Shown in pieces: positions 1 through 5,955 of a stretch of 11,463 bases of DNA. The DNA comes from Chloroflexota bacterium (GTDB taxonomy: Bacteria > Chloroflexota > Anaerolineae > 4572-78 > J111): assembly GCA_003695455.1 (NCBI GenBank), contig RFJF01000675.1, forward strand, positions 1 through 11,463, read 5' to 3'. The notes under the pieces were generated by a model. The model worked only from the letters and a program-made list of their open reading frames with translations, had not been told where the DNA came from and made no database searches. Position numbers and translations under genes: made by a program. Every line of letters begins with the position of its first letter. The first letter of the stretch is position 1.

Positions 1-2
1 GC

Positions 3-788
3 TTCCAGTGGGTGTATCAAAATATCAACCCCACGCTGGCCCTGGAATCCATCAGCGGCGGCACCGATTTGTGTACCGCCTTCATCGGCGGGGCGCGCAC
101 CCAGCCCATTTACGCCGGCGAACTGCAAGCGCCGTCGTTGGGGGCCAACGTGCAATCGTTCACCGAAGCCGGGCAGCCGGTACTGAATGAGGTGGGCGAG
201 CTGGTCATCACCGAGCCAATGCCCTCGATGCCCCTCTATTTCTGGAACGACCCGGATATGCGCCGTTATCGCGCCAGCTATTTTGAAATGTTCCCCGGCA
301 TCTGGCGGCACGGCGATTGGCTGAAAATCAACGAGCGCAACGGCTGCGTGATTTACGGTCGTTCCGATTCCACCATCAACCGGCAGGGCATCCGTATGGG
401 AACCAGCGAAATTTATCAGGCCGTTGAAAGCCTGCACGAGGTGGTGGACAGTCTGGTGATTGATATGGAATTGCTGGGCCGGGACAGCTACCTGCCGCTG
501 TTTGTGATGCTGCGCGAAGGGGTGGAACTGACGGACGACCTCAAGCAGCGCATCAAGCAAAAAATCCGCGAGGATATTTCGCCGCGTCACGTACCCAACG
601 ATATTTTTGCGGTCAAACAGATACCGTACACGCTCAGCGGCAAAAAAATGGAGGTGCCCATTCGCAAAATTATGCTGGGCCAGCCGGTTGAAAAAGCGGT
701 TAACGCGGGGGCCATGCGCAACCCGGAATCGCTGGAATATTTTGTGGCGTTTGCAAAGCAGTTTGAACAGAAAGGAAAGGCAGAATGA
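3..788 (+). CDS. Acetoacetyl-CoA synthetase, C-terminal part (5' end outside window)
   Basis: An open frame enters from the left edge (first full codon at 3) and gives the last 261 residues of an ANL-superfamily acyl-CoA ligase. The family activates acetoacetate with ATP and CoA to acetoacetyl-CoA in the cytoplasm, feeding ketone-body, polyhydroxyalkanoate or lipid metabolism. In fragment numbering, I see the SGGTDLCTAF stretch (18-27) typical of acetoacetate-CoA ligases, HGDW (103-106), the hinge GRSDSTINRQG (119-129) and the C-terminal SGKKMEVP (212-219), whose first Lys (214) matches the adenylation lysine of acetyl-CoA synthetase. Full family members are about 650 residues, so roughly 60% lies upstream. 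The family call is strong. Acetoacetate rather than another short acyl acid is inferred from the motifs. Its stop overlaps the start of the next gene (ATGA), which suggests co-translation. Confidence 0.88.
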   Translation, partial: FQWVYQNINPTLALESISGGTDLCTAFIGGARTQPIYAGELQAPSLGANVQSFTEAGQPVLNEVGELVITEPMPSMPLYFWNDPDMRRYRASYFEMFPGIWRHGDWLKINERNGCVIYGRSDSTINRQGIRMGTSEIYQAVESLHEVVDSLVIDMELLGRDSYLPLFVMLREGVELTDDLKQRIKQKIREDISPRHVPNDIFAVKQIPYTLSGKKMEVPIRKIMLGQPVEKAVNAGAMRNPESLEYFVAFAKQFEQKGKAE

Positions 789-1261
789 CCGAAAACAATG
801 TAGTGTACACGTCCAACGTAAAAATTGAGCGCATCAAAGGGCCGCTGCGGAACGCCTGGCTGCCGCAGGAAAGCGAACCGGTGCAGTTTGGCGTGCATTC
901 CGAGGTGGCCGAACATTACGGGGTTGACCCCGCCATCCACGAGCCGCACGCCACCACGCTCGATTACGTGGTGGCTGCTGCCGGCGGCTGACTGACCGGG
1001 ACCTTCGGGGGCGCGCTGGAAGCGCGCAAAATTCCGGCCGGACAGGGGCTGCTGACCGCGCAAGTGCGGGGAGAAATTGAAAAAGACGGCAAGGTGCTGA
1101 TTATCAAACGCATCCACGTGGCCTACACGCTCAAAACTGATCCGGCCAACCGGGAAACCGTGGAACGGGTTCACGGCTTTCACGCCGATTACTGCCCGGT
1201 GGCCCGCACCATACAGGGCTGTGTAGAAATTTCAACTTCGCTGGAAATTGTTGACGGGTAG
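785..1261 (+). CDS. OsmC/Ohr-family protein, probable selenoprotein (in-frame TGA at 989-991 read as selenocysteine)
   Basis: Reading through one TGA gives a continuous 158-residue OsmC-family protein. Members are small cytosolic thiol peroxidases or redox proteins that reduce organic hydroperoxides with two conserved cysteines. The TGA is codon 69, in DYVVAAAGG-U-LTGTFGGALEAR, precisely where homologues have the N-terminal (peroxidatic in Ohr) cysteine. The second cysteine is kept at residue 137 in HADYCPVARTI, and a further Cys lies at 146. The frame is intact on both sides and ends normally at TAG 1259-1261. The start at 785 has a good Shine-Dalgarno (AGGAAAGG, 773-780) and overlaps the preceding stop. 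A stem-loop directly follows the TGA (separate entry). Alternatives are a Cys-to-stop nonsense mutation (TGC to TGA) or a sequencing error. The 68-residue product ending at TGA would lack both catalytic residues. The family assignment is firm; selenocysteine decoding is inferred. Confidence 0.85.
992..1045 (+). promoter_or_regulatory. Candidate bacterial SECIS element downstream of the TGA
   Basis: Immediately after the TGA the RNA can fold into one long hairpin. The lower stem is 992-994/1043-1045 and 996-999/1038-1041, with an A-A mismatch between. A middle stem is CGGGG (1006-1010) with UUCCG (1032-1036), including G-U pairs. An AAAA bulge (1028-1031) follows, then a perfect upper stem GCGCGCU (1011-1017) with AGCGCGC (1021-1027). 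The apical loop is GGA. The loop begins 26 nt after the UGA and starts with G, which fits the usual description of bacterial SECIS elements (loop about 16-37 nt downstream, G in the first loop positions). The stem also encodes conserved residues in a GC-rich gene, so part of the pairing may be incidental. Folding was done by eye. Confidence 0.62.
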
Positions 1262-1308
1262 CGCAGGGCCGCACCAGGATTCAGGGGGCGGGAGTCAGGA
1301 ATTAGAGA

Positions 1309-1342
1309 GTAGAGACGCCCAATTTGGGCGTCTCTACTTTTT
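1309..1342 (+). terminator. Intrinsic terminator / palindromic element after the OsmC gene
   Basis: A perfect 12-bp stem is formed by GTAGAGACGCCC (1309-1320) and GGGCGTCTCTAC (1326-1337) around the loop AATTT, followed by TTTTT (1338-1342). It lies 47 bp after the OsmC stop codon. The same GTAGAGACG...CGTCTCTAC core is, to my recollection, a dispersed palindrome in cyanobacterial and some Chloroflexota genomes, so it may be both a terminator and a member of a repeat family. Confidence 0.8.
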
Positions 1343-1389
1343 GGCATCAGCCGGATTCTCACTCCCGTTGCCGCGCCGCCGCCCCCGAC

Positions 1390-2001
1390 TCACAGCAGAC
1401 TTGCCAGCATCAGCAGGCCAAATCCGCCGATGAATACGCCTGCGGCGCGGTTGACCCACACCATGGCCCGGCGGTTGAAACGGCGGCGGAACAGGCTGAC
1501 CGCGCCGGTCAGCGCCAGCCACCAGCCCGCCGAGCCGCAAAATACGCCCAGTACCAGCCATCCGGCCAAAAAATAGTTGCCGCCGGTGTGGGCCAGCCCC
1601 GCCCCGGCAAAAATTGCAGTGAAGGATAAAATGGTAGCCGGGTTGGTGAGTGTCAGTAAAAATGTTGAAGCAAAAGCGCCGCGCCGGTTCTGCGGCGCTT
1701 CTGTATTGGCTGCAGCCGGTTGCGCCCGGATGCTTTTGATTCCCAGGTAGCCCAAAAATAGCCCGCCCGCCAGTTGCAAGCCGTTTTGCTGGCTGACCAG
1801 CAGCGCCGATACGGAGGTTAACCCCAGCCCGGCAACCATGCCGTAGGCGGCATCGGCGGTGGCTGCGCCCAGCCCGGACAGCAGCCCGGCGGCGCGTCCG
1901 TGAGCCAGCGTGCGGCGGATGCATAGCACGCCAATTGGCCCAACCGGGGCGGCAATGGCAAAGCCAATCAGAAATCCCCTGATAAAAAATGTTATGTCCA
2001 C
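1390..2001 (-). CDS. LysE/RhtB-family amino-acid exporter
   Basis: The 203-residue protein has the usual LysE-family length and about six hydrophobic segments. LysE/RhtB proteins export amino acids across the inner membrane. Visible family marks are the first membrane segment with APVGPIGVLCIRRTL (18-32), a GLGAATADAAYG segment (43-54), LTNPATILSF (118-127) and a C-terminal GVFIGGFGLLML helix (188-199). I chose the GTG at 1999-2001 because the family starts a few residues before the first helix and a promoter-like element lies just upstream (complement 2027-2055). The frame is open to 2175, but that would add 58 atypical residues and read through the promoter. The gene is divergent from an Lrp-type regulator gene, a common pairing in which the regulator controls the exporter. 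The substrate cannot be told from the sequence. Confidence 0.85.
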   Translation of the reverse strand: MDITFFIRGFLIGFAIAAPVGPIGVLCIRRTLAHGRAAGLLSGLGAATADAAYGMVAGLGLTSVSALLVSQQNGLQLAGGLFLGYLGIKSIRAQPAAANTEAPQNRRGAFASTFLLTLTNPATILSFTAIFAGAGLAHTGGNYFLAGWLVLGVFCGSAGWWLALTGAVSLFRRRFNRRAMVWVNRAAGVFIGGFGLLMLASLL

Positions 2002-2005
2002 TTTG

Positions 2006-2055
2006 TTGCCCAAATTTAATTTTGATGGTATATTTTGCGCTTGCAAATCTGGCAA
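2006..2055. promoter_or_regulatory. Overlapping divergent promoters of the exporter and Lrp genes, with an inverted repeat
   Basis: Toward the exporter (minus strand) there is TTGCCA (complement 2050-2055), a 17-bp spacer and TATACC (complement 2027-2032). Toward the regulator (plus strand) there is TTGCCC (2006-2011), a 17-bp spacer and TATATT (2029-2034). The two -10 boxes overlap. Between the minus-strand boxes lies an inverted repeat TTTGC-AAGC-GCAAA on the minus strand (plus-strand positions about 2035-2048), which could be an operator for the neighbouring Lrp-type protein. The boxes are seen directly; their function is inferred. Confidence 0.5.
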
Positions 2056-2084
2056 TAGTTTACATGATTTTTTGGTGATTTTGA

Positions 2085-2618
2085 ATGGCAAAAGGATGGC
2101 GTTTGCCTGAAATATTTGTGCATTCAAAAGAAAAACAAGCGTTGACTTTGGAAAACAAAAAACTGCTCGATTCAACCGGCTGGCAACTGCTGGCAGCGCT
2201 GCAGCAAAACGCCCGCCTGTCGCTGGCAGAGTTGGGGCGGCAGGTGGGGTTATCGGCGCCGGCGGTGGCCGAGCGTTTGCGCCGGATGGAAGAGGCCGGA
2301 ATCATCACCGGCTACCAGGCCCAAATTAACCTGAAGGCGGTGGGCCTGCCGATTTTGGCGTTCATCCGGCTGCAAATCAGCAACCGGCAGTACCCGGAGT
2401 TGCTGCAAAATCTTGAAACCTGGCCGGAAGTGCTGGAGTGCCACCATTTGGCCGGCACAGACGCGTTTATGTTGCGGGTTGTGGCGGGGTCGGTGACGCA
2501 TCTGGAATCTATCATTAACCGGCTGGCCGGGTACGGCCAAACCACCACCTCGATTGTGTTATCATCGCCGGTACCCGGCAACATTGTCAGCCGTGCGGCG
2601 GCAGAAAACGTGCCTTGA
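2085..2618 (+). CDS. Lrp/AsnC-family transcriptional regulator
   Basis: The 177-residue protein has the classic Lrp/AsnC layout: an N-terminal winged helix-turn-helix (about 33-74, LAELGRQVGLSAPAVAERLR) and a C-terminal RAM effector-binding/oligomerisation domain (about 84-165, GLPILAFIRLQI and later a Gly-Thr-Asp loop). Such proteins form dimers to octamers, sense amino acids and regulate transport or metabolism genes. The divergent LysE-type exporter is the likely target, probably with autoregulation. I prefer the ATG at 2085, which has GGTGAT (2074-2079) at good spacing and lies about 44 nt after the predicted transcription start. A TTG at 2142 would remove 19 residues and give a more usual family N-terminus, so the start is uncertain. 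Confidence 0.85.
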   Translation: MAKGWRLPEIFVHSKEKQALTLENKKLLDSTGWQLLAALQQNARLSLAELGRQVGLSAPAVAERLRRMEEAGIITGYQAQINLKAVGLPILAFIRLQISNRQYPELLQNLETWPEVLECHHLAGTDAFMLRVVAGSVTHLESIINRLAGYGQTTTSIVLSSPVPGNIVSRAAAENVP

Positions 2619-2662
2619 GCCGTTTGCCTGCCCGTCAAATTGTGTAGAAAGAATCCTTGTTT

Positions 2663-2691
2663 TTGCCAATCAACCGGCACAAGGGTATAAT
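2663..2691 (+). promoter_or_regulatory. Sigma70-type promoter of the rpmH operon
   Basis: TTGCCA (2663-2668) and a perfect TATAAT (2686-2691) are separated by exactly 17 bp. The likely transcription start is near 2698, giving a leader of about 35 nt before rpmH. This is the best promoter match in the window and sits where the strongly expressed ribosomal-protein operon needs one. Confidence 0.78.
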
Positions 2692-2732
2692 TTCTCGTCA
2701 ACTTATCAATAGGTTTAGAGGATTAGTGAGTT

Positions 2733-2909
2733 ATGCCAAAACGAACATACCAACCCAAACGACGCCGCCGCGCGCGCGTGCATGGTTTCAGAGCCAGAAT
2801 GGCCACCCGCGGGGGCCGCAACGTGTTGAAAGCCCGCCGCGCCCGAGGACGTGCATCTCTGGCGGTGCAACGTGTTCATCCCAAACACACCAACTGGAAT
2901 GCCGACTGA
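2733..2909 (+). CDS. rpmH: 50S ribosomal protein L34
   Basis: The 58-residue, extremely basic protein is L34, a structural component of the large ribosomal subunit. It begins [13 protein letters not shown] and carries the family signature [24 protein letters not shown] (residues 17-40). Usual L34 is about 44-50 residues; this one has some 12 extra C-terminal residues ending in HTNWNAD. Translation starts at the ATG after an AGAGGA Shine-Dalgarno (2717-2722). It is first in the rpmH-rnpA-yidD-yidC-jag cluster. The identity is secure from sequence and from the adjoining rnpA. The usual upstream neighbour dnaA is not here. Confidence 0.95.
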   Translation: MPKRTYQPKRRRRARVHGFRARMATRGGRNVLKARRARGRASLAVQRVHPKHTNWNAD

Positions 2910-2970
2910 TTTTGCCGTTAGCGAGGCGAGACCGGCGCTTTTGATCCCGAATTGCTGAAATTGTCTTTTG

Positions 2971-3324
2971 ATGAAACGCAAGTACCGATTACGCCGCAAC
3001 AGCGATTTTCGGCGAGTGCGGCACGTTGGTGAATCAAATGCCAGCCCCATTTTGGTGCTGGCATTTCTACGGAATAATCTGGCGCACAGTCGCTTTGGAT
3101 TTGTAGTTAACAAACAGTTGGGCAAAGCCGTTCAGCGAAACAAAATCAAACGGCGCCTGCGAGAAGCCGCCCGGTTGCGGCTTTCGCATATTCAAACGGG
3201 GTACGATCTGGTATTTATTGCCAGAAAAAGAGCCGCCAACGCCAAATACGCGGAGTTGGCTCAATCAATGGAAACGTTGCTCAAAAGTGCAGGCCTCTGG
3301 TCAGAATCCGGTTGTGAAGAATGA
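2971..3324 (+). CDS. rnpA: Ribonuclease P protein component
   Basis: The 117-residue basic protein is the protein subunit of RNase P, which helps the catalytic RNA remove 5' leaders from pre-tRNAs. It starts [16 protein letters not shown], has the RNR signature in [15 protein letters not shown] (55-69) and the terminal beta strand GYDLVFIAR (77-85). Length is normal for the family. The ATG at 2971 is preferred over a TTG one codon earlier; no strong Shine-Dalgarno is visible. It lies 61 bp after rpmH, and its stop overlaps the start of yidD (ATGA at 3321-3324), so the two are translationally coupled. Confidence 0.95.
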   Translation: MKRKYRLRRNSDFRRVRHVGESNASPILVLAFLRNNLAHSRFGFVVNKQLGKAVQRNKIKRRLREAARLRLSHIQTGYDLVFIARKRAANAKYAELAQSMETLLKSAGLWSESGCEE

Positions 3325-3620
3325 AAAAAATTGCGCTAGGCTTGATTAGGTTCTACCAAAAAGCAATTTCTCCGGGTTTGCCATCTTCGTGCCGGTTTTA
3401 TCCCACCTGTTCCCATTACGGGTACGGGGCAATTGAAAAACACGGATTGCTTAAGGGTGGCTGGCTGACCATTGCGCGTATTGGGCGCTGCCACCCGATG
3501 AATCCCGGCGGGCATGACCCGGTTCCCGAAGAATTTTCGTTCTTCCCCTGGCGCAACAATGACGTGAATGTTGAGGGTACAGACCATCACGGTCACAGCC
3601 ACAGCCACCCTGCTTCTTGA
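3321..3620 (+). CDS. yidD: Membrane protein insertion efficiency factor YidD
   Basis: The 99-residue protein has the full YidD (DUF37) signature: an amphipathic N-terminal helix [20 protein letters not shown] (7-26), the conserved cysteines 24, 30 and 57 in [11 protein letters not shown] and RCHP, and the core [13 protein letters not shown] (37-49). YidD is a peripheral inner-membrane protein thought to assist YidC-dependent insertion. It lies between rnpA (4-bp overlap) and yidC, as in most bacteria. After the core it has a tail that turns histidine-rich (DHHGHSHSH, 88-96), which is not part of the family domain and could bind metal ions; that role is a guess. Confidence 0.93.
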   Translation: MKKIALGLIRFYQKAISPGLPSSCRFYPTCSHYGYGAIEKHGLLKGGWLTIARIGRCHPMNPGGHDPVPEEFSFFPWRNNDVNVEGTDHHGHSHSHPAS

Positions 3621-3677
3621 GTAACCCAAAGCAACTGCACAGCGCTTGCGCTGAGAATCTTTGAGGAAATAGAGATA

Positions 3678-5054
3678 TTGCGTGTCAATCAACTTAAACT
3701 GATCACCGGCCCGCTGATTGGTCTGGTAATTGTAACTGCATTGTTTGTAAGCCAGACGGTATTTGCCGCACCGCCTGCGGACAATCCGCCGGCAATAGGC
3801 AATGTGGCGCAGGAAAGCGGCGTGTCGTTGGAAAAAAAGGCCGCTCTTGATGTGGCATTGTTGGGACAGTCGGTTACCTACACACTTACTATAAACAATG
3901 CCGGCAGCGATGCTGTCTCGGCTGAACTCACCGACGAATTACCCGACCAGGTGGATGAGTTGTCGCTGCAAACCGATACCATTACGGCGACCAGTGGCAC
4001 CACTTCGTTTGCCAACAACACAGTTTTCTGGTCCGGTACGGTTGAGCCGGGGCAGGATGTGATTATCACCTACCTGGCAATTCCGCCATCTACCTCATCG
4101 GCGGGGCAAACGCTGGAAAATACGGCCATCCTTGAATTTAACGGTACGTCTCTGCAAGCCTCGGCAACTATTACCACCGAAGCGCCCTCGCTGGGGATTT
4201 GGGGCGGTTTCATCAACTTTATTGCCAAAGCGCTGGTCTTTTTTGACAAAGGGCTGGCTGCGATAGGTATTCCCTACGCCTTTGGATTTGCCATCATTTT
4301 ATTCACGCTGCTGGTGCGCGGGGCAACCTTCCCGCTGAATATGCAGCAGATTAAATCATCAAAGGCCATGCAGGAATTGCAGCCCCAACTCAAGGCTCTG
4401 CAGGAAAAACACAAAAACGATAAAGAAAAACTGGCGCAGGCCCAAATGGCGCTGTACAAAGAGGCCGGGGTGAACCCGCTGGGCGGATGTTTGCCCATGC
4501 TGGTGCAAATGCCCATCTGGTTTGCCCTGTACCGGGCACTGATTCACCTTTCCAGCGAAGGTTTACTGGATGAAGGTTTTTTCTGGATACCCAGTCTGGC
4601 CGGGCCCGTTTCTACCTGGGGCGGCGGTATTGGCTGGTTATGGCCGTTGCCGCCTTCGATTGGCTGGCCCGATGCCATTGCTTACCTGATTATGCCGGTT
4701 CTGCTGGTGGTGTCGCAGTTGTATATGCAAAAATTGATGACCCCGCCCAGCAGTGACCCGCAGCAGGCCCAGATGCAAAGTATTATGAAATTTATGCCCC
4801 TGATGTTTGGCTATTTTGCCTTAATCGTACCATCGGGGCTGACACTATACTGGTTTACCAGCAACATTTTGGGTGTGGCCCAGCACTACTTCACCAAAAC
4901 CCAGATTGGCGAAAAACCGGCTACCGCCGGCGCTGCACTGTCCGGTTCCGGCGCATCGGCGTCGGTTTCGGCGGCGCCCGTTGCTGCAACCACAGGAGAA
5001 AACAAGAAAAAGCAAGATGGCAAATCAAAACGAAAATCTAGACGTAAGCGCTAA
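3678..5054 (+). CDS. yidC: YidC/Oxa1-type membrane protein insertase with an N-terminal DUF11-like domain
   Basis: The 458-residue protein inserts and folds inner-membrane proteins. It begins with a signal or anchor segment (9-30, ending VFA before APPAD, a plausible signal peptidase I site). Residues about 50-167 form a beta-rich domain with the DUF11 pattern VALLGQSVTYTLTINNAGSDAV and an L-x-D-x-LPDQV motif, closing in an NTAILEF strand. The Oxa1 core runs from about 175 to 410: Arg214 in FTLLVRGATFPL (209-220, the groove arginine), the GGCLPMLVQMPIWFALY signature (269-285), and two late membrane helices. It ends in a lysine/arginine-rich tail (443-458) typical of ribosome-contacting YidC tails. 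I chose the TTG start at 3678, with GAGG at 3663-3666. The DUF11 insertion is unusual; Gram-negative YidC has a different large periplasmic domain there. Confidence 0.92.
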   Translation: MRVNQLKLITGPLIGLVIVTALFVSQTVFAAPPADNPPAIGNVAQESGVSLEKKAALDVALLGQSVTYTLTINNAGSDAVSAELTDELPDQVDELSLQTDTITATSGTTSFANNTVFWSGTVEPGQDVIITYLAIPPSTSSAGQTLENTAILEFNGTSLQASATITTEAPSLGIWGGFINFIAKALVFFDKGLAAIGIPYAFGFAIILFTLLVRGATFPLNMQQIKSSKAMQELQPQLKALQEKHKNDKEKLAQAQMALYKEAGVNPLGGCLPMLVQMPIWFALYRALIHLSSEGLLDEGFFWIPSLAGPVSTWGGGIGWLWPLPPSIGWPDAIAYLIMPVLLVVSQLYMQKLMTPPSSDPQQAQMQSIMKFMPLMFGYFALIVPSGLTLYWFTSNILGVAQHYFTKTQIGEKPATAGAALSGSGASASVSAAPVAATTGENKKKQDGKSKRKSRRKR

Positions 5055-5787
5055 ATCTGTAGAAGAGGCTATTGAAATAGGGTTGGCCGAACTTGGCCTG
5101 ACCCGCGACGAAGTTGACATTCAAATCTTGAACGAAGGCAAGCGCGGTTTGTTTGGTATTGGCTCAGAAGAAGCCACCGTGCGGCTGTCGGTGCGCAGCC
5201 AGGGTCAACCGCCGGCGCCGCCGCCGGAACCATCTACAGAAGAACCGGCAGAAACAGCACCCACCGCTTCCATTCCTGAAACAGAACCCGCCGCTACCGG
5301 TACTGAATCGAACGGGGATGATGCCGTGAGCCTGGCCAAAAAACATCTGGAAAACGTGTTGCAGTTGATGGGGGTAGAGGCCACGGTTGAGGTTCGCACG
5401 GCTGCCGACCTGGTGGAGCAGGATGAAGAGCCGCCAGCGGTGCTTGACATCACCGGCAATGATTTGGGGATTTTGATTGGCCGGCGCAGCGAAACTCTGC
5501 AGGCGCTGCAATATATGATCCGTTTGATGGTCAGCAAAGACACCGGCCGCTGGGAACGCGTGGTGGTTGATGTTGAGTCGTACCGCTCGCGCCGCCGGGA
5601 ATCGCTGCAAAAAATGGCACACCGCATGGCCGAACGCGCCGTTGCCAACCAGGAACGGGTTGTGCTGGAAAGCATGACCCCTTACGAACGGCGCATTATT
5701 CACATTGCGTTGCGAGACAACCCCAACGTTTACACCAAAAGTATTGGCCGCGACAGTAACCGCAAAGTCACAATTATTCCAAAATAA
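5017..5787 (+). CDS. jag: Jag (KhpB/EloR-type) RNA-binding protein
   Basis: The 256-residue cytoplasmic protein has all three Jag parts: a Jag_N domain (about 6-57) with KRGLFGIG (42-49), a Pro/Glu/Thr-rich linker (60-103), a KH domain with ILIGRRSETLQALQ (152-165), and a C-terminal R3H domain (about 200-256) whose RRIIH (225-229) holds the Arg-x3-His pair. Related KhpB/EloR proteins bind RNA and influence cell elongation and division. The ATG at 5017 lies inside the end of yidC, a 38-bp overlap, with AGGAG at 4993-4997 rather far upstream. The frame is open further upstream but reads only an out-of-frame image of yidC. It is the last gene before the operon terminator. Confidence 0.92.
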   Translation: MANQNENLDVSAKSVEEAIEIGLAELGLTRDEVDIQILNEGKRGLFGIGSEEATVRLSVRSQGQPPAPPPEPSTEEPAETAPTASIPETEPAATGTESNGDDAVSLAKKHLENVLQLMGVEATVEVRTAADLVEQDEEPPAVLDITGNDLGILIGRRSETLQALQYMIRLMVSKDTGRWERVVVDVESYRSRRRESLQKMAHRMAERAVANQERVVLESMTPYERRIIHIALRDNPNVYTKSIGRDSNRKVTIIPK

Positions 5788-5820
5788 TTGTCGGATTTGT
5801 TCCGGCTGAATTAGACAAAC

Positions 5821-5894
5821 GGGGCGGCACATTTGCTTGGGCTGCCCCAAAATTTGTGTTACAGAAAAATTCTGTGTTGACACAGAATTTTTTT
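5821..5894 (+). terminator. Terminator of the rpmH-jag operon
   Basis: Two hairpins stand in series after jag. The first pairs GGGGCGGC (5821-5828) with GCTGCCCC (5841-5848) around a 12-nt loop and has no T-run. The second is a perfect 12-bp stem, AAAAATTCTGTG (5865-5876) and CACAGAATTTTT (5881-5892) around TTGA, with the T-run continuing to 5894. The second has the form of an intrinsic terminator that could work in both directions. Confidence 0.8.
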
Positions 5895-5916
5895 GCGCGC
5901 CGCCGATTGGCTCTAC

Positions 5917-5937
5917 ACCGGCGTTCAATTCGCCGGT
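5917..5937 (+). repeat. Short perfect hairpin just upstream of the PfkB gene
   Basis: ACCGGCG (5917-5923) and CGCCGGT (5931-5937) form a perfect 7-bp stem around TTCAATT, ending 18 nt before the kinase start. It is not followed by a T-run, so it is unlikely to be a terminator. It might be an operator or an mRNA leader structure. Function is not shown by the sequence. Confidence 0.4.
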
Positions 5938-5955
5938 TAAATTAAAGACCAGGAA

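Noticed and set aside
1114..1121. CCACGTGG palindromes (also near 9463) as parS sites
   Set aside because: They share only the central core, lack the GTTTC/GAAAC arms and lie in coding sequence.
1064..1261. Separate 65-codon gene starting at GTG 1064
   Set aside because: It is the C-terminal part of the OsmC protein in the same frame as 785-991, with no ribosome-binding site; it only looks separate because of the TGA.
1334..1924. 196-codon minus-strand open frame
   Set aside because: It overlaps the LysE-type exporter in another frame of the same strand and encodes an Arg/Gly/Pro-rich product with no family features.
3640..3653. Perfect hairpin CAGCGC-TT-GCGCTG between yidD and yidC as a terminator
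   Set aside because: The 2-nt loop is too tight and no T-run follows; the genes around it form one cluster.
5877..5882. Consensus TTGACA as -35 box for the PfkB gene
   Set aside because: It lies in the loop and stem of the operon terminator, and the sequence 16-18 bp further on is GC-rich with no -10 match.
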